64,000 nt of DNA from Psychromonas sp. psych-6C06 (GTDB lineage: Bacteria; Pseudomonadota; Gammaproteobacteria; Enterobacterales; Psychromonadaceae): positions 104,998 through 168,997 of the forward strand of contig NZ_PIZM01000004.1 of NCBI RefSeq assembly GCF_002835465.1, in the 5' to 3' direction. How positions within the stretch are numbered: the first letter of the stretch is position 1; every line of letters begins with the position of its first letter. This document shows, piece by piece, positions 20,131 through 28,350 of the stretch. The notes under the pieces were generated by a model, which saw only the letters and a list, made by a program, of their open reading frames with translations, was not told the origin of the DNA and did no database searches. Made by a program: the position numbers and the translations under genes.

Positions 20131-21351
20131 TTAAACTGTCGCAACGACTAATTTTTCTAATTTACGTTGTTTAGCAATGAGACTATAACCAAACAACACC
20201 AATATGCCTTGAAACACCATTACAGCGGTCATTGCTAACACACCATAATCACTAAATAGTGACACTACCCCACTCGCTAATACACATAGCATCATCTGCA
20301 AAAAATTCAATAAGCCCGATGCAGACGCACTACTGTTTTTAAATGCTAATAATGCATTATTAGCAACAATAGGATAGATCCCTCCATTAGCGGCGGCCAT
20401 AAAACACATCGGTATTAATAGCGGAATAATGCTTGTCTGTGTCGCCAAACTCGCAACAGAAAACATTGCAACAACACTCAAGATAAACAGTTTTAATAGC
20501 CACGGTAATAGTTGCTCACTGCTATAACGATTAAGTAAGTAACGGCAACTGTAACCGCCGATGATAAAAGCGATAGTTTGTGGTAGATAACTTAAACCAA
20601 TATCAGTACCAGAATACCCCATTGCGCTCATTGCAAAAGGTGAGCCAGTAAGCCAAGCAAAAAAAGCGGCCGAACAAGCTGCATAGATAATCATATTGCC
20701 ACTGAATTTCTTAGATTTTAAAATTGTTACATACTGCTTTAATATCGACGTTTTGATATTTTTCTCACGTACTGTAGCTAATGGATCTTTTTCACATTTA
20801 AAGTCAATGAAGCTACTACGAAAAGCCCAAGCTATACCGATCAACAATAAACAGTAGAAAATACTCTGCCAACCAAACTGCGCTTCTAATAACGCACCAA
20901 GTAAGGGCGCAAGTGCAGGAGAAAGCGCTACTAATGGCATAACTGTTGCAAAAATACGTTGGGAGGTTTTATCATCATATTTTTCGATAACAAAAGCTTG
21001 CCAAATAATCGTCGCGCCAGCTGCACCTATCGATTGGATAAATCGACCAGCAAGTAATAGCTCGACATTACTCGATAATGCACAGATTATGGTACCGACA
21101 CTAAAAATAACCAAGCTTGATATCAATACACGCTTTTTGCCAAAACGCTCACTCAATGGGCCATAAACTACCTGTCCAATTGCCATTCCAAGAAGGAAAA
21201 TACTCAAAGACCAACCGATCATTTGACTACTGGTGGCTAAGTCTTGACGCAATATATCAAAAGCAGGTAAGTACATATCGGTTGCTAGAAAACCTAACAT
21301 GCTCAAACCAGATAGCCAAACATACGGAACTTTAGTGTGTTGTGTATTCAT
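20131..21351 (-). CDS. punC: Purine nucleoside transporter PunC (MFS, Bcr/CflA family)
   Basis: This 406-residue major facilitator protein has about twelve membrane segments. It begins with LSMLGFLATDMYLPAFDILR, very close to E. coli PunC (YdhC), with the MFS loop GPLSERFGKKRVL and the shared segments FFAWLTGSPF and SYLPQTIAFIIGGY. PunC is described in E. coli as a purine nucleoside transporter controlled by PunR. The divergent neighbour here is a PunR-like LysR regulator, which supports the pairing. A general Bcr/CflA drug exporter is the alternative. The 224-bp gap on its downstream side (19907-20130) holds only a weak inverted repeat, AACGCT/AGCGTT (20096-20117). Confidence 0.8.
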   Translation of the reverse strand: MNTQHTKVPYVWLSGLSMLGFLATDMYLPAFDILRQDLATSSQMIGWSLSIFLLGMAIGQVVYGPLSERFGKKRVLISSLVIFSVGTIICALSSNVELLLAGRFIQSIGAAGATIIWQAFVIEKYDDKTSQRIFATVMPLVALSPALAPLLGALLEAQFGWQSIFYCLLLIGIAWAFRSSFIDFKCEKDPLATVREKNIKTSILKQYVTILKSKKFSGNMIIYAACSAAFFAWLTGSPFAMSAMGYSGTDIGLSYLPQTIAFIIGGYSCRYLLNRYSSEQLLPWLLKLFILSVVAMFSVASLATQTSIIPLLIPMCFMAAANGGIYPIVANNALLAFKNSSASASGLLNFLQMMLCVLASGVVSLFSDYGVLAMTAVMVFQGILVLFGYSLIAKQRKLEKLVVATV

Positions 21352-21401
21352 TTTTTGCTCACATAGAAAATTTTAAAGCAGTATAAACTTGCACAAAAGA
21401 G

Positions 21402-21424
21402 GATTAAAACGGTATATTTTAACC
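21402..21424. promoter_or_regulatory. Candidate operator between punC and punR
   Basis: GATTAAAA (21402-21409) and TTTTAACC (21417-21424) form an imperfect inverted repeat around a 7-bp spacer in the 98-bp divergent gap. The size and location, 26 bp before the punR start, suit a LysR-type binding site, but no experimental consensus was compared. Confidence 0.35.
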
Positions 21425-21449
21425 ATTGCTATCAAAAAAGTTGATGTGT

Positions 21450-22352
21450 ATGTTTTCTCACCATGATTTAAGCGTTATCGAAACGGTTGCTCGCCGAGGA
21501 AGTTTTTCAAGTGCGGCCGACGAACTGCATAAAGTGCCCAGTGCAATTAGTTATAATGTGAAATTAATTGAAGATAAACTGGGGGTATTACTCTTTGAGC
21601 GTTTGCACCGTAAGGTGAAACTAACCGCTGCTGGTGAATATTTTGTACAACAGGCAAGAGTATTATTAAAGCAAATGGACGAGGTCAAAACACAAACTCA
21701 GCGCGTTGCAAATGGTTGGCAAAGTAGCGTCTCAATTGCTCTCGATAATGTCGTTAGAGAAGCATCAGTGAATCAATTAGTTGAAGATTTTTATCAACAA
21801 TTTCCGGATATTGAGCTGCTGTTGACCATGGAAGTATTTAATGGGGTTTGGGATGCTTTAGTAGACGCTCGCGCTGATATTGCTATTGGCGCGACTTCTG
21901 CAATCCCTATCACAGGAGGTGTAGCTTATCGTAGCATGGGAGAGTTATCATGGGACTTTGTCGTCAGTACAAACCACCCCCTTGCACACTACACTAGTGC
22001 TTTATCGGATGAACAACTGGTTGAATTTCCCAGTATCTGTTTGGAAGATAGTGCACGTACATTACCCAAACGTACCACATGGCTACTTAATAATCAGCGG
22101 AGAATTGTAGTACCGAACTGGCACAGCGCTGAACAAATATTTATTGCAGGCCTTGGTATTGGTGTAATGCCAACGCACCGCGCTACACCTTTAGTAGAAA
22201 AAGGGCTATTAGTAAAAAAAGAGTTGCAAAACCCACATCAAAACAGTCCTTGTTGCCTTGCATGGCGTGAAGGCTCTTTAGCGCCTGCAATTAAGTGGTT
22301 ATTGAGCTATTTAGGTGATAGTGAAAAATTACACCAACAGTGGTTGGCATAA
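21450..22352 (+). CDS. punR: LysR-family regulator PunR
   Basis: This LysR-type protein has an N-terminal helix-turn-helix (about residues 7-65, with SFSSAADELHKVPSAISYNV) and a C-terminal periplasmic-binding-like effector domain. It matches E. coli PunR (YdhB) in long blocks, for example ELLLTMEVFNGVWDALVDAR and RTLPKRTTWLLNNQRRIVVP. The frame opens at a TTG at 21426, but the ATG at 21450 aligns exactly with the E. coli start and gives 300 residues. It is divergent from punC and probably controls it in response to purine nucleosides. Confidence 0.82.
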   Translation: MFSHHDLSVIETVARRGSFSSAADELHKVPSAISYNVKLIEDKLGVLLFERLHRKVKLTAAGEYFVQQARVLLKQMDEVKTQTQRVANGWQSSVSIALDNVVREASVNQLVEDFYQQFPDIELLLTMEVFNGVWDALVDARADIAIGATSAIPITGGVAYRSMGELSWDFVVSTNHPLAHYTSALSDEQLVEFPSICLEDSARTLPKRTTWLLNNQRRIVVPNWHSAEQIFIAGLGIGVMPTHRATPLVEKGLLVKKELQNPHQNSPCCLAWREGSLAPAIKWLLSYLGDSEKLHQQWLA

Positions 22353-22386
22353 TTTTTTAGTTAAGATCAAATATCAAGCTTGAATA

Positions 22387-23712
22387 TTAAGCACCTGCAA
22401 TTTTCATTTGATTAATTAAAATAGATCCTGTTTTTAGACTACTGCGCGGGTCAATATCTGAACCAACCGCTTCAATACCCATAAACATCTCTTTTAAATT
22501 ACCTGCAATGGTAACTTCGTGCACTGGGTAAGCGATGACACCATTTTCGATCCAAAAGCCAGCTGCACCTCTTGAATAATCTCCAGTTACCATGTTAACT
22601 CCTTGGCCCATTAACTCCGTAACAAAAAAGCCTGTCCCCATCTCTTTAAATAATCCAGCTAAGTCCAAACCATTCGATTTCACAAACCAATTATGAATGC
22701 CCCCTGTATGCCCCGTACTTTGCATTTTTAATTTACGTGCAGCATAACCGGTTAACAGATAAGTTTGTAATACCCCTTGTTCAACAATACTTCTATCGAT
22801 GGTTCTTCCCCCTTCTTGATCATAAGGTGAGCTAGCAACCCCTTTGATCACATGTGGTTTTTCTAATATTTGCATCCACTCAGGAAAAATTTGTGTCTGT
22901 AAACTGTCGAGCAAAAATGTCGATTTTTTATATAAACTGGTACCACTAATTGCACTTACTAAATGACCGAATAAGCCAGTTGCAACTTCTGGGGCAAACA
23001 GCACTGGTGCTTGTTGCGTTGCAATCTTTGTTGCGCCAAGACGTGAAACTGTCCGCTTTACCGCTTCATCGGCAACCCATTTCGCGCTAAATAAATCCTG
23101 CATATCACGAGCGCTGGTATAGCTATAATCGCGTTGCATCTCGTCACCCTGTTGCGCAATCAATACACAGCTTAAACTGTGTCGGCTACTTGCATAGCTA
23201 TGCAGAAAACCATTGCTATTACCGTAAACACGTAAGCTTGAATGACTATTAACCGCCGCCCCATCGGAGTTGACAATTCGTTTATCACTATTCAAAGCAA
23301 TCTCTTCACACTGTTTCGCTAAATCAAGCAGTTGATCTGTATCGCCATTGCTTGGATGATATAAGTCTAAATCCTGTGGTTCAGTCTCTAATAAATCTTT
23401 ATCTAGTAAGCCAGAAAATTTGTCTTGGCTAGTATATTTAGCAATATCAACGGCGGCTTTTACTGTCGAAGCTATCGCTTCAGGGCTTAAATCAGAAGTA
23501 GACGCGCTACCTTTACATTGGTCGATATAGACACTGATGCCCATGGCTCCATCGAGATTAAACTCCACATTTTCAACTTCACCTAAACGCGTATTCACAG
23601 CACTACCAGATGTTTTCCCGAGGGCAACCTCAGCTTGATCAACACCCAATTTATTAGCAATTATTAAGGCTTCATTGACCGCATTTTCGAGTTGTTGTTT
23701 TTGTTCAATCAT
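22387..23712 (-). CDS. pmbA: Metalloprotease subunit PmbA/TldE
   Basis: TldE is the non-catalytic partner of TldD. Together they form a protease that matures peptides such as microcin B17 and degrades the CcdA antitoxin. The 441 residues align throughout with E. coli TldE, with TRLGEVENVEFNLDGAMGI near the N-terminus and the C-terminal YSRGAAGFWIENG and IAGNLKEM. It lacks the HEXXXH zinc motif that TldD carries, as expected. I use the ATG at 23712, two codons inside the longest frame, which opens with TTG. Its partner tldD lies about 3.7 kb away on the same strand, at the end of the mre operon. Confidence 0.94.
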   Translation of the reverse strand: MIEQKQQLENAVNEALIIANKLGVDQAEVALGKTSGSAVNTRLGEVENVEFNLDGAMGISVYIDQCKGSASTSDLSPEAIASTVKAAVDIAKYTSQDKFSGLLDKDLLETEPQDLDLYHPSNGDTDQLLDLAKQCEEIALNSDKRIVNSDGAAVNSHSSLRVYGNSNGFLHSYASSRHSLSCVLIAQQGDEMQRDYSYTSARDMQDLFSAKWVADEAVKRTVSRLGATKIATQQAPVLFAPEVATGLFGHLVSAISGTSLYKKSTFLLDSLQTQIFPEWMQILEKPHVIKGVASSPYDQEGGRTIDRSIVEQGVLQTYLLTGYAARKLKMQSTGHTGGIHNWFVKSNGLDLAGLFKEMGTGFFVTELMGQGVNMVTGDYSRGAAGFWIENGVIAYPVHEVTIAGNLKEMFMGIEAVGSDIDPRSSLKTGSILINQMKIAGA

Positions 23713-23807
23713 AATCAAATACCAGTATCATAAATTAAATTTAGAAACGGCAAGAATAACACGTATACTTCAATTAATTCCCCTTTAATCTGTAACGACA
23801 AAACATT

Positions 23808-24314
23808 ATGAATAAAAAAGTAGAAGTAATCGAAGAAGAAGAGATCAGCAAATCACAAATCAAACGTGAAGCTGATGCATTAAAACTCATTGGCCGTGAA
23901 TTAGTAGGTTTGAATAAAAAACAGCTTACACAGATACCAGGAAGTGAGCTTTTATTTCATGCGATTTCTGTGGCACACAAAATCATGGATAAAAATGAAG
24001 CCTTGCGTCGCCAAATTCAATATATTGGTAAAGTATTACGTAATGAAGATTGCGATGCTATTCGCACCGCAATCGATAAACTTAATAATAAGCATCAACA
24101 ACTAACTCACGCGACACAGCGATTAGAGAAGCTGTGTGATGAGTTAATTGATCAGGGCGACAATAAAATCAATGAACTACTGGCAGAGCACGATTCACTA
24201 GAGCGACAAAAATTACGCCAATTAGTACGCCAAGCCAATAAAGAGAAAAAAGAAGAGAAACCGGCTAAAGCAGCTAAAGAACTGTTTAATTATCTCAAAC
24301 CAAGCTGTTTATGA
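23808..24314 (+). CDS. darP: Ribosome-associated protein DarP (YjgA)
   Basis: DarP (YjgA) associates with the large ribosomal subunit during its late assembly. The 168 residues (E. coli 183) align well. An acidic start leads into KSQIKREADALKLIGRELV, the middle has LRRQIQYIGKVLRNEDCDAI, and the C-terminal part is basic, with QKLRQLVRQANKEKKEEKP. The protein is charged, mostly helical and without membrane segments. It is divergent from pmbA across about 95 bp, the same neighbour pair found in E. coli. Confidence 0.93.
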   Translation: MNKKVEVIEEEEISKSQIKREADALKLIGRELVGLNKKQLTQIPGSELLFHAISVAHKIMDKNEALRRQIQYIGKVLRNEDCDAIRTAIDKLNNKHQQLTHATQRLEKLCDELIDQGDNKINELLAEHDSLERQKLRQLVRQANKEKKEEKPAKAAKELFNYLKPSCL

Positions 24315-24365
24315 TCTGCCTCATAAATATCCCTCCCCTATAGCGTTTTTATCATATATAAAAAA

Positions 24366-24408
24366 AGTAACCTATAATTTGATAATCTCATCAAATTAGT
24401 AGGTTACT
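24366..24408 (+). promoter_or_regulatory. Long hairpin abutting the chemoreceptor start codon
   Basis: AGTAACCTA (24366-24374) pairs with TAGGTTACT (24400-24408), and TAATTTGAT (24375-24383) pairs with ATCAAATTA (24390-24398). This leaves one bulged G (24399) and a 6-base loop. The 18-bp stem ends one base before the ATG at 24409 and contains the only plausible Shine-Dalgarno (TAGG). In the mRNA it could hide the ribosome site. Read on the minus strand the same stem is followed by seven T, like a terminator, although no minus-strand gene is seen. Confidence 0.6.
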
Positions 24409-25656
24409 ATGCTTAAGAAGTCACTCATATTCATTCTTTTTCCTTCACTTTTTTTATTATTGGGACACCTTGTTAATCACCTTCTACTCGGGGATCTTTT
24501 CTGGGTAACATTAACAGTTGATATTATCGTAATAGTTATTGCATTGATGATTTTTTTCACTGCCATTAAACCTGCTTTACAAAGCTGTAATGAATATATC
24601 GAGCACTATAATAGTGAGAGTGAGGCTATCAACTTACACTTTAGGTTTAATGCCGATAAAAACACTCTTTTTTCTCCTTTTCTGAAACAAATAAATGCTC
24701 AACATCAAAAAATAGAAAGCTTACTTGAAGGGGTATATAGCTCATCAGCGCGTTTAGTCCCCATGTCACAGGACCTTAAAGATACCTATAGCTCAATGAT
24801 TCAAAAGGCAATGATGCAAGCAACACATGGCCACCAATTAAGTAACGCAATACATGAGATGGCCACAGCAACCGATGAGTTAGACAGTGAAATAGCGGTT
24901 ATTTTTTCAGAGGTCCAAGAAACAGCAAACATCGTGACAGATGCAAAACAGGGGACAGCAAGCACCGCGAGTAGTTTGAATCAGCTAAGCGAGCATATTG
25001 AAGATGCATCAAAACATATTGACCAGTTAAAAACTGACAGTGAACAAATTAATGCAATTACTGATGTCATCAGCGCAATAGCAGCACAAACCAACCTTCT
25101 CGCTTTAAATGCAGCCATTGAAGCAGCAAGAGCAGGCGAACATGGCCGAGGTTTCGCTGTTGTTGCCGATGAAGTAAGAACACTGGCAGAACGAACCACT
25201 AACTCTACCAAAGAGGTACGTGATCTCGTCACTCAAATTCAAAATAGTACCGGTGATGCTTTTCAAGTCATGCAAGTAGGCAGAGAATCTGCGCAAAGTA
25301 CATTAGAGCTATCTCAGCAAGCTAACACTCAATTAGATCAAATTAACCACTCTATTGAAGCTATTAATCAAAAATCAGAGCAGGCACACGATGCGATTAG
25401 TAGACAACAGTCTATCTCTACTAATGCACAAAAATCAGTTAATGCAATGGTAGAGCTCAATAATGGTGCACTAGAAAACTCTCAGATACAGTCAGTAAGT
25501 TCAGATGACATGTCTAAATTAGCAGAAACATTAAAAGTAAAACTAGACCAATTCTCCTTAAAAAATGCAAATTGGGAAACAAAAATACGTACAGAATTGA
25601 GAAATGCGAGTGACGGAGTGGAAGCGAGCCAAGGCGATGATATCGAATTGTTTTAG
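24409..25656 (+). CDS. Methyl-accepting chemotaxis protein without a sensor domain
   Basis: The 415-residue chemoreceptor has two adjacent membrane helices (about residues 5-25 and 31-55) joined by only a few residues, so there is no periplasmic ligand domain. No clear HAMP domain is visible. A long coiled-coil signalling domain follows. Its hairpin tip, at about residues 222-265 ([35 protein letters not shown]), is the conserved CheA/CheW contact. The C-terminus ends DDIELF, as in many marine MCPs. An internal NWET occurs about 28 residues before the end but is not a terminal CheR-docking pentapeptide. The input signal is unknown. Confidence 0.9.
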   Translation: MLKKSLIFILFPSLFLLLGHLVNHLLLGDLFWVTLTVDIIVIVIALMIFFTAIKPALQSCNEYIEHYNSESEAINLHFRFNADKNTLFSPFLKQINAQHQKIESLLEGVYSSSARLVPMSQDLKDTYSSMIQKAMMQATHGHQLSNAIHEMATATDELDSEIAVIFSEVQETANIVTDAKQGTASTASSLNQLSEHIEDASKHIDQLKTDSEQINAITDVISAIAAQTNLLALNAAIEAARAGEHGRGFAVVADEVRTLAERTTNSTKEVRDLVTQIQNSTGDAFQVMQVGRESAQSTLELSQQANTQLDQINHSIEAINQKSEQAHDAISRQQSISTNAQKSVNAMVELNNGALENSQIQSVSSDDMSKLAETLKVKLDQFSLKNANWETKIRTELRNASDGVEASQGDDIELF

Positions 25657-25690
25657 TATAGAGCCTAAAAAGACGTTGTATTTCTGATAT

Positions 25691-25719
25691 CCAAACGGGC
25701 ATAAAATATGCCCTTTTGG
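25691..25719. terminator. Bidirectional intrinsic terminator
   Basis: GGGCATA (25697-25703) and TATGCCC (25707-25713) form a perfect stem with a 3-base loop. It is flanked by CCAAA and TTTGG that extend the pairing past one mismatch, with A and T runs on both sides. It separates the chemoreceptor (plus) from the convergent DUF1508-type gene (minus). Confidence 0.75.
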
Positions 25720-25749
25720 TATCTAACTTATTAAAGCGACCGCATGGAC

Positions 25750-25920
25750 TCAAAGTCGCGGAGAATCATCCTGCATCCCCTGCTCTTTAGCATCTTTGAT
25801 ACACTCAGCTTCCGTTTCAAAACTTTGGCTTGAAGCGCCTAACATTTGCCCATTTTTCGCTGTTTTATACCAACACCATTTATTTCTTGAATCCGTGTAT
25901 ATTTTCCACTTATCTGTCAT
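25750..25920 (-). CDS. Small DUF1508 (YegP-like) protein
   Basis: This short minus-strand gene encodes 56 residues beginning MTDKWKIYTDSRNKWCWYKT and continuing with AKNGQMLGASSQSF. The pattern of an aromatic strand, N-G, and a G-A-S-S-x-x-F/Y turn is that of DUF1508 (UPF0339) single-repeat proteins, whose function is unknown. AGGAG lies six bases before the ATG, a very strong ribosome site, and a good terminator follows. It is downstream of tldD on the same strand across 137 bp, so it may be co-transcribed or separate. Three Trp and two Cys in 56 residues are notable. Confidence 0.78.
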   Translation of the reverse strand: MTDKWKIYTDSRNKWCWYKTAKNGQMLGASSQSFETEAECIKDAKEQGMQDDSPRL

Positions 25921-26057
25921 CTCTAACTCCTAATTAATGAACGGTTAAATTAATAGTTACAGAGTAAGCATAGTTCAAAAAAATAATTAGTTAATCCCAA
26001 GACAAGATAATAAACGCCCAATAATTATCCATAAAGTATACCTATAACGAGTAGCGC

Positions 26058-27503
26058 TTAATTCGTTCCACCAACCGTTAATTGATCAACTTTCACAGAA
26101 GGCTGTCCAACACCAACAGGGATACTTTGCCCCTCTTTACCGCACACACCAACGCCAGGATCTAGTTTCATATTATTAGCGACCATTGAAATTTGCTGCA
26201 TTGCATCAAAACCATTACCAATTAATGTAGCCCCTTTAATAGGTGCAGTGACTTTACCATTCTCAATTAAATACGCTTCAGAGGCAGAGAACACAAACTT
26301 ACCTGAGGTAATATCAACTTGTCCACCACCAAAATTAGGCGCATAGATACCATTTTTAATACTACTAATAAGCTCCTCATGTTCATATTCTCCATTTAAC
26401 ATAAATGTATTAGTCATACGCGGTAATGGTAGGTGAGCATAAGACTCTCGACGACCATTGCCCGTAGGATCAACACCCATTAAACGCGCATTCAATTTGT
26501 CTTGCATGTAACCTTTTAAAATACCATTTTCAATTAACACATTACGCTGACCAGGGGTGCCCTCGTCATCAACATTAATTGAGCCACGACGGTCAGCAAT
26601 GCTTCCATCATCAATGATAGTGCAATGTTTTGAAGCGACTTGCTCGCCTATTTTTCCGCTGTAAGCAGATGAGCCCTTACGATTAAAATCGCCCTCTAAG
26701 CCATGGCCAACGGCCTCATGTAATAGTACTCCAGGCCAACCAGCACCAATAATAACCGGCATCGTACCCGCTGGAGCATCAATCGCATCAATATTAATCA
26801 GCGCTTGTCGCACCGCAGCACGTGCATAGGAAAAGGCCTTTACCTCCCCTTCTTGGGTATCGGTAAAATAGTCAAGATTAAAACGCCCACCACCACCGGC
26901 ACTTCCATGTTCACGCTTACCATTTTTTTCGATCAATACTGAGCAGCTAAAACGCACTAATGGACGAATATCTGTTGCAAGCGTGCCATCACTCGCTGCG
27001 ACTAAAATCTCTTCATAAACTGCATTTAGCGAAACAGTCACTTCACAAACACTTGAATCTAACGCACGGGTGAACTGATCAACCTCTTTAAGAAGAGTAA
27101 TTTTTTTATCTTGGGGTAAGCTATTGAGTGGATCGGTGTCACTATAAAAGCGGTTAATATCCTCTGGAAGAATTAATTTAACCTCTTTTTGTTGGCCACT
27201 TTTGACGATACTACGCGCTGCACTGGCGGCATCTGTCAACGCTTTTGATGATATTTGATCAGCATATGCAAAGCCGGTTTTTTCCCCCGAAATGGCACGA
27301 ATCCCTACCCCTTTGTCAATGTTATAACTACCATCTTTTACTATGCCATCTTCTAATACCCATGATTCATGACGACTAGACTGAAAATAAAAATCTGCAT
27401 AATCGATATTAGGGGTACAAATTCGCCCAATTTGTGACTGTAGATCTTCAATGGATAATTGTGCTGGTGCTAAAAAGCGCTCACAAACTTGTTCAAAAGA
27501 CAT
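26058..27503 (-). CDS. tldD: Metalloprotease TldD
   Basis: TldD is the zinc-bearing subunit of the TldD/TldE protease. The 481 residues equal the E. coli length. The metal motif HEAVGH lies at about residues 262-267, followed by [16 protein letters not shown]. Other conserved parts are the [13 protein letters not shown] segment and the C-terminal [19 protein letters not shown]. It ends the mreBCD-maf-rng-yhdP-nit series, the same terminal place as in E. coli apart from the interposed nit gene. It is expected to work with the pmbA product encoded nearby. Confidence 0.96.
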   Translation of the reverse strand: MSFEQVCERFLAPAQLSIEDLQSQIGRICTPNIDYADFYFQSSRHESWVLEDGIVKDGSYNIDKGVGIRAISGEKTGFAYADQISSKALTDAASAARSIVKSGQQKEVKLILPEDINRFYSDTDPLNSLPQDKKITLLKEVDQFTRALDSSVCEVTVSLNAVYEEILVAASDGTLATDIRPLVRFSCSVLIEKNGKREHGSAGGGGRFNLDYFTDTQEGEVKAFSYARAAVRQALINIDAIDAPAGTMPVIIGAGWPGVLLHEAVGHGLEGDFNRKGSSAYSGKIGEQVASKHCTIIDDGSIADRRGSINVDDEGTPGQRNVLIENGILKGYMQDKLNARLMGVDPTGNGRRESYAHLPLPRMTNTFMLNGEYEHEELISSIKNGIYAPNFGGGQVDITSGKFVFSASEAYLIENGKVTAPIKGATLIGNGFDAMQQISMVANNMKLDPGVGVCGKEGQSIPVGVGQPSVKVDQLTVGGTN

Positions 27504-27513
27504 ATTCTTTCCT

Positions 27514-28350
27514 TTATTTTAAAACGCTAATAAAGCGATTATGGGCGGTAATTGGCATACTCGAGCGTACTTCTTTAATAACACGGTGAGAAAATGGTGC
27601 GCTGACAAATCCGGGGTTCATTTCAAGCTTTTCAAGTATATCCCCCCAAGGAGAGATTATCATAGAGTGACCATAAGTATGGCGCTTTCCTGCATGAATA
27701 CCACCTTGATTAGCGGCCACGACATAACACTGGTTTTCTATGGCACGCGCTTGTAATAGGGGTTGCCAGTGCGCTTTGCCAGTAATCTGTGTAAAAGCGG
27801 CAGGCAATAGCAATATTTCTGATCCAGCCTCTCTTAAGGCTTGAAAAAGGCTAGGGAAACGTAAGTCATAGCAGATAGCAAGACCAACTTTAAAGCAACC
27901 ATCATCGGTTACCCAGTCAAAAGTTTGTAGCTTTTTGCCAGGCGTAAAAGTATCGGACTCTTTATAAGCTCCTTGCTCATCGCTCACCAGCGCATCAAAC
28001 AGGTGAATTTTATGATAATGGCTAATTAGCAAACCAGCCGGCGAAAAGACCAGTGTAGTTGTAAAAATTTTATCTTTTTGCTCGCTTTTAACCGGAAAGC
28101 TCCCACAAACTAAATAGCATTGATACTTAATCGCTAATTGCGCTAGCTGGGTTTGATAAGTTCCGTCTCCTAAATCTTCCGACAACTTTAAATATTGATG
28201 TTTATCGGCGAAACAAATTGCATTTTCCGGTAATAACACAAGATCATTTGATTGTGGGTTTAGCTGACTTAACAGCTGGTCAATCACTTGCAAGTTAGAG
28301 ATAGGATCACTTTCACTGACTAATTGTAATGCGACGATCTTACAACTCAC
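27514..28350 (-). CDS. Carbon-nitrogen hydrolase, Nit1/Nit2-like amidase
   Basis: A 278-residue nitrilase-superfamily enzyme with the full catalytic triad: Glu42 in LLPENAI, Lys114 in HYHKIHLFD and Cys160 in [17 protein letters not shown]. The CYDLRFP motif is typical of Nit1, the deaminated-glutathione amidase, and of close amidases. The exact substrate cannot be read from sequence. The start is GTG at 28350, preceded by AGGGG, and overlaps the yhdP stop by 11 bases, so it belongs to that operon. In E. coli this position between yhdP and tldD is empty. Confidence 0.88.
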   Translation of the reverse strand: MSCKIVALQLVSESDPISNLQVIDQLLSQLNPQSNDLVLLPENAICFADKHQYLKLSEDLGDGTYQTQLAQLAIKYQCYLVCGSFPVKSEQKDKIFTTTLVFSPAGLLISHYHKIHLFDALVSDEQGAYKESDTFTPGKKLQTFDWVTDDGCFKVGLAICYDLRFPSLFQALREAGSEILLLPAAFTQITGKAHWQPLLQARAIENQCYVVAANQGGIHAGKRHTYGHSMIISPWGDILEKLEMNPGFVSAPFSHRVIKEVRSSMPITAHNRFISVLK

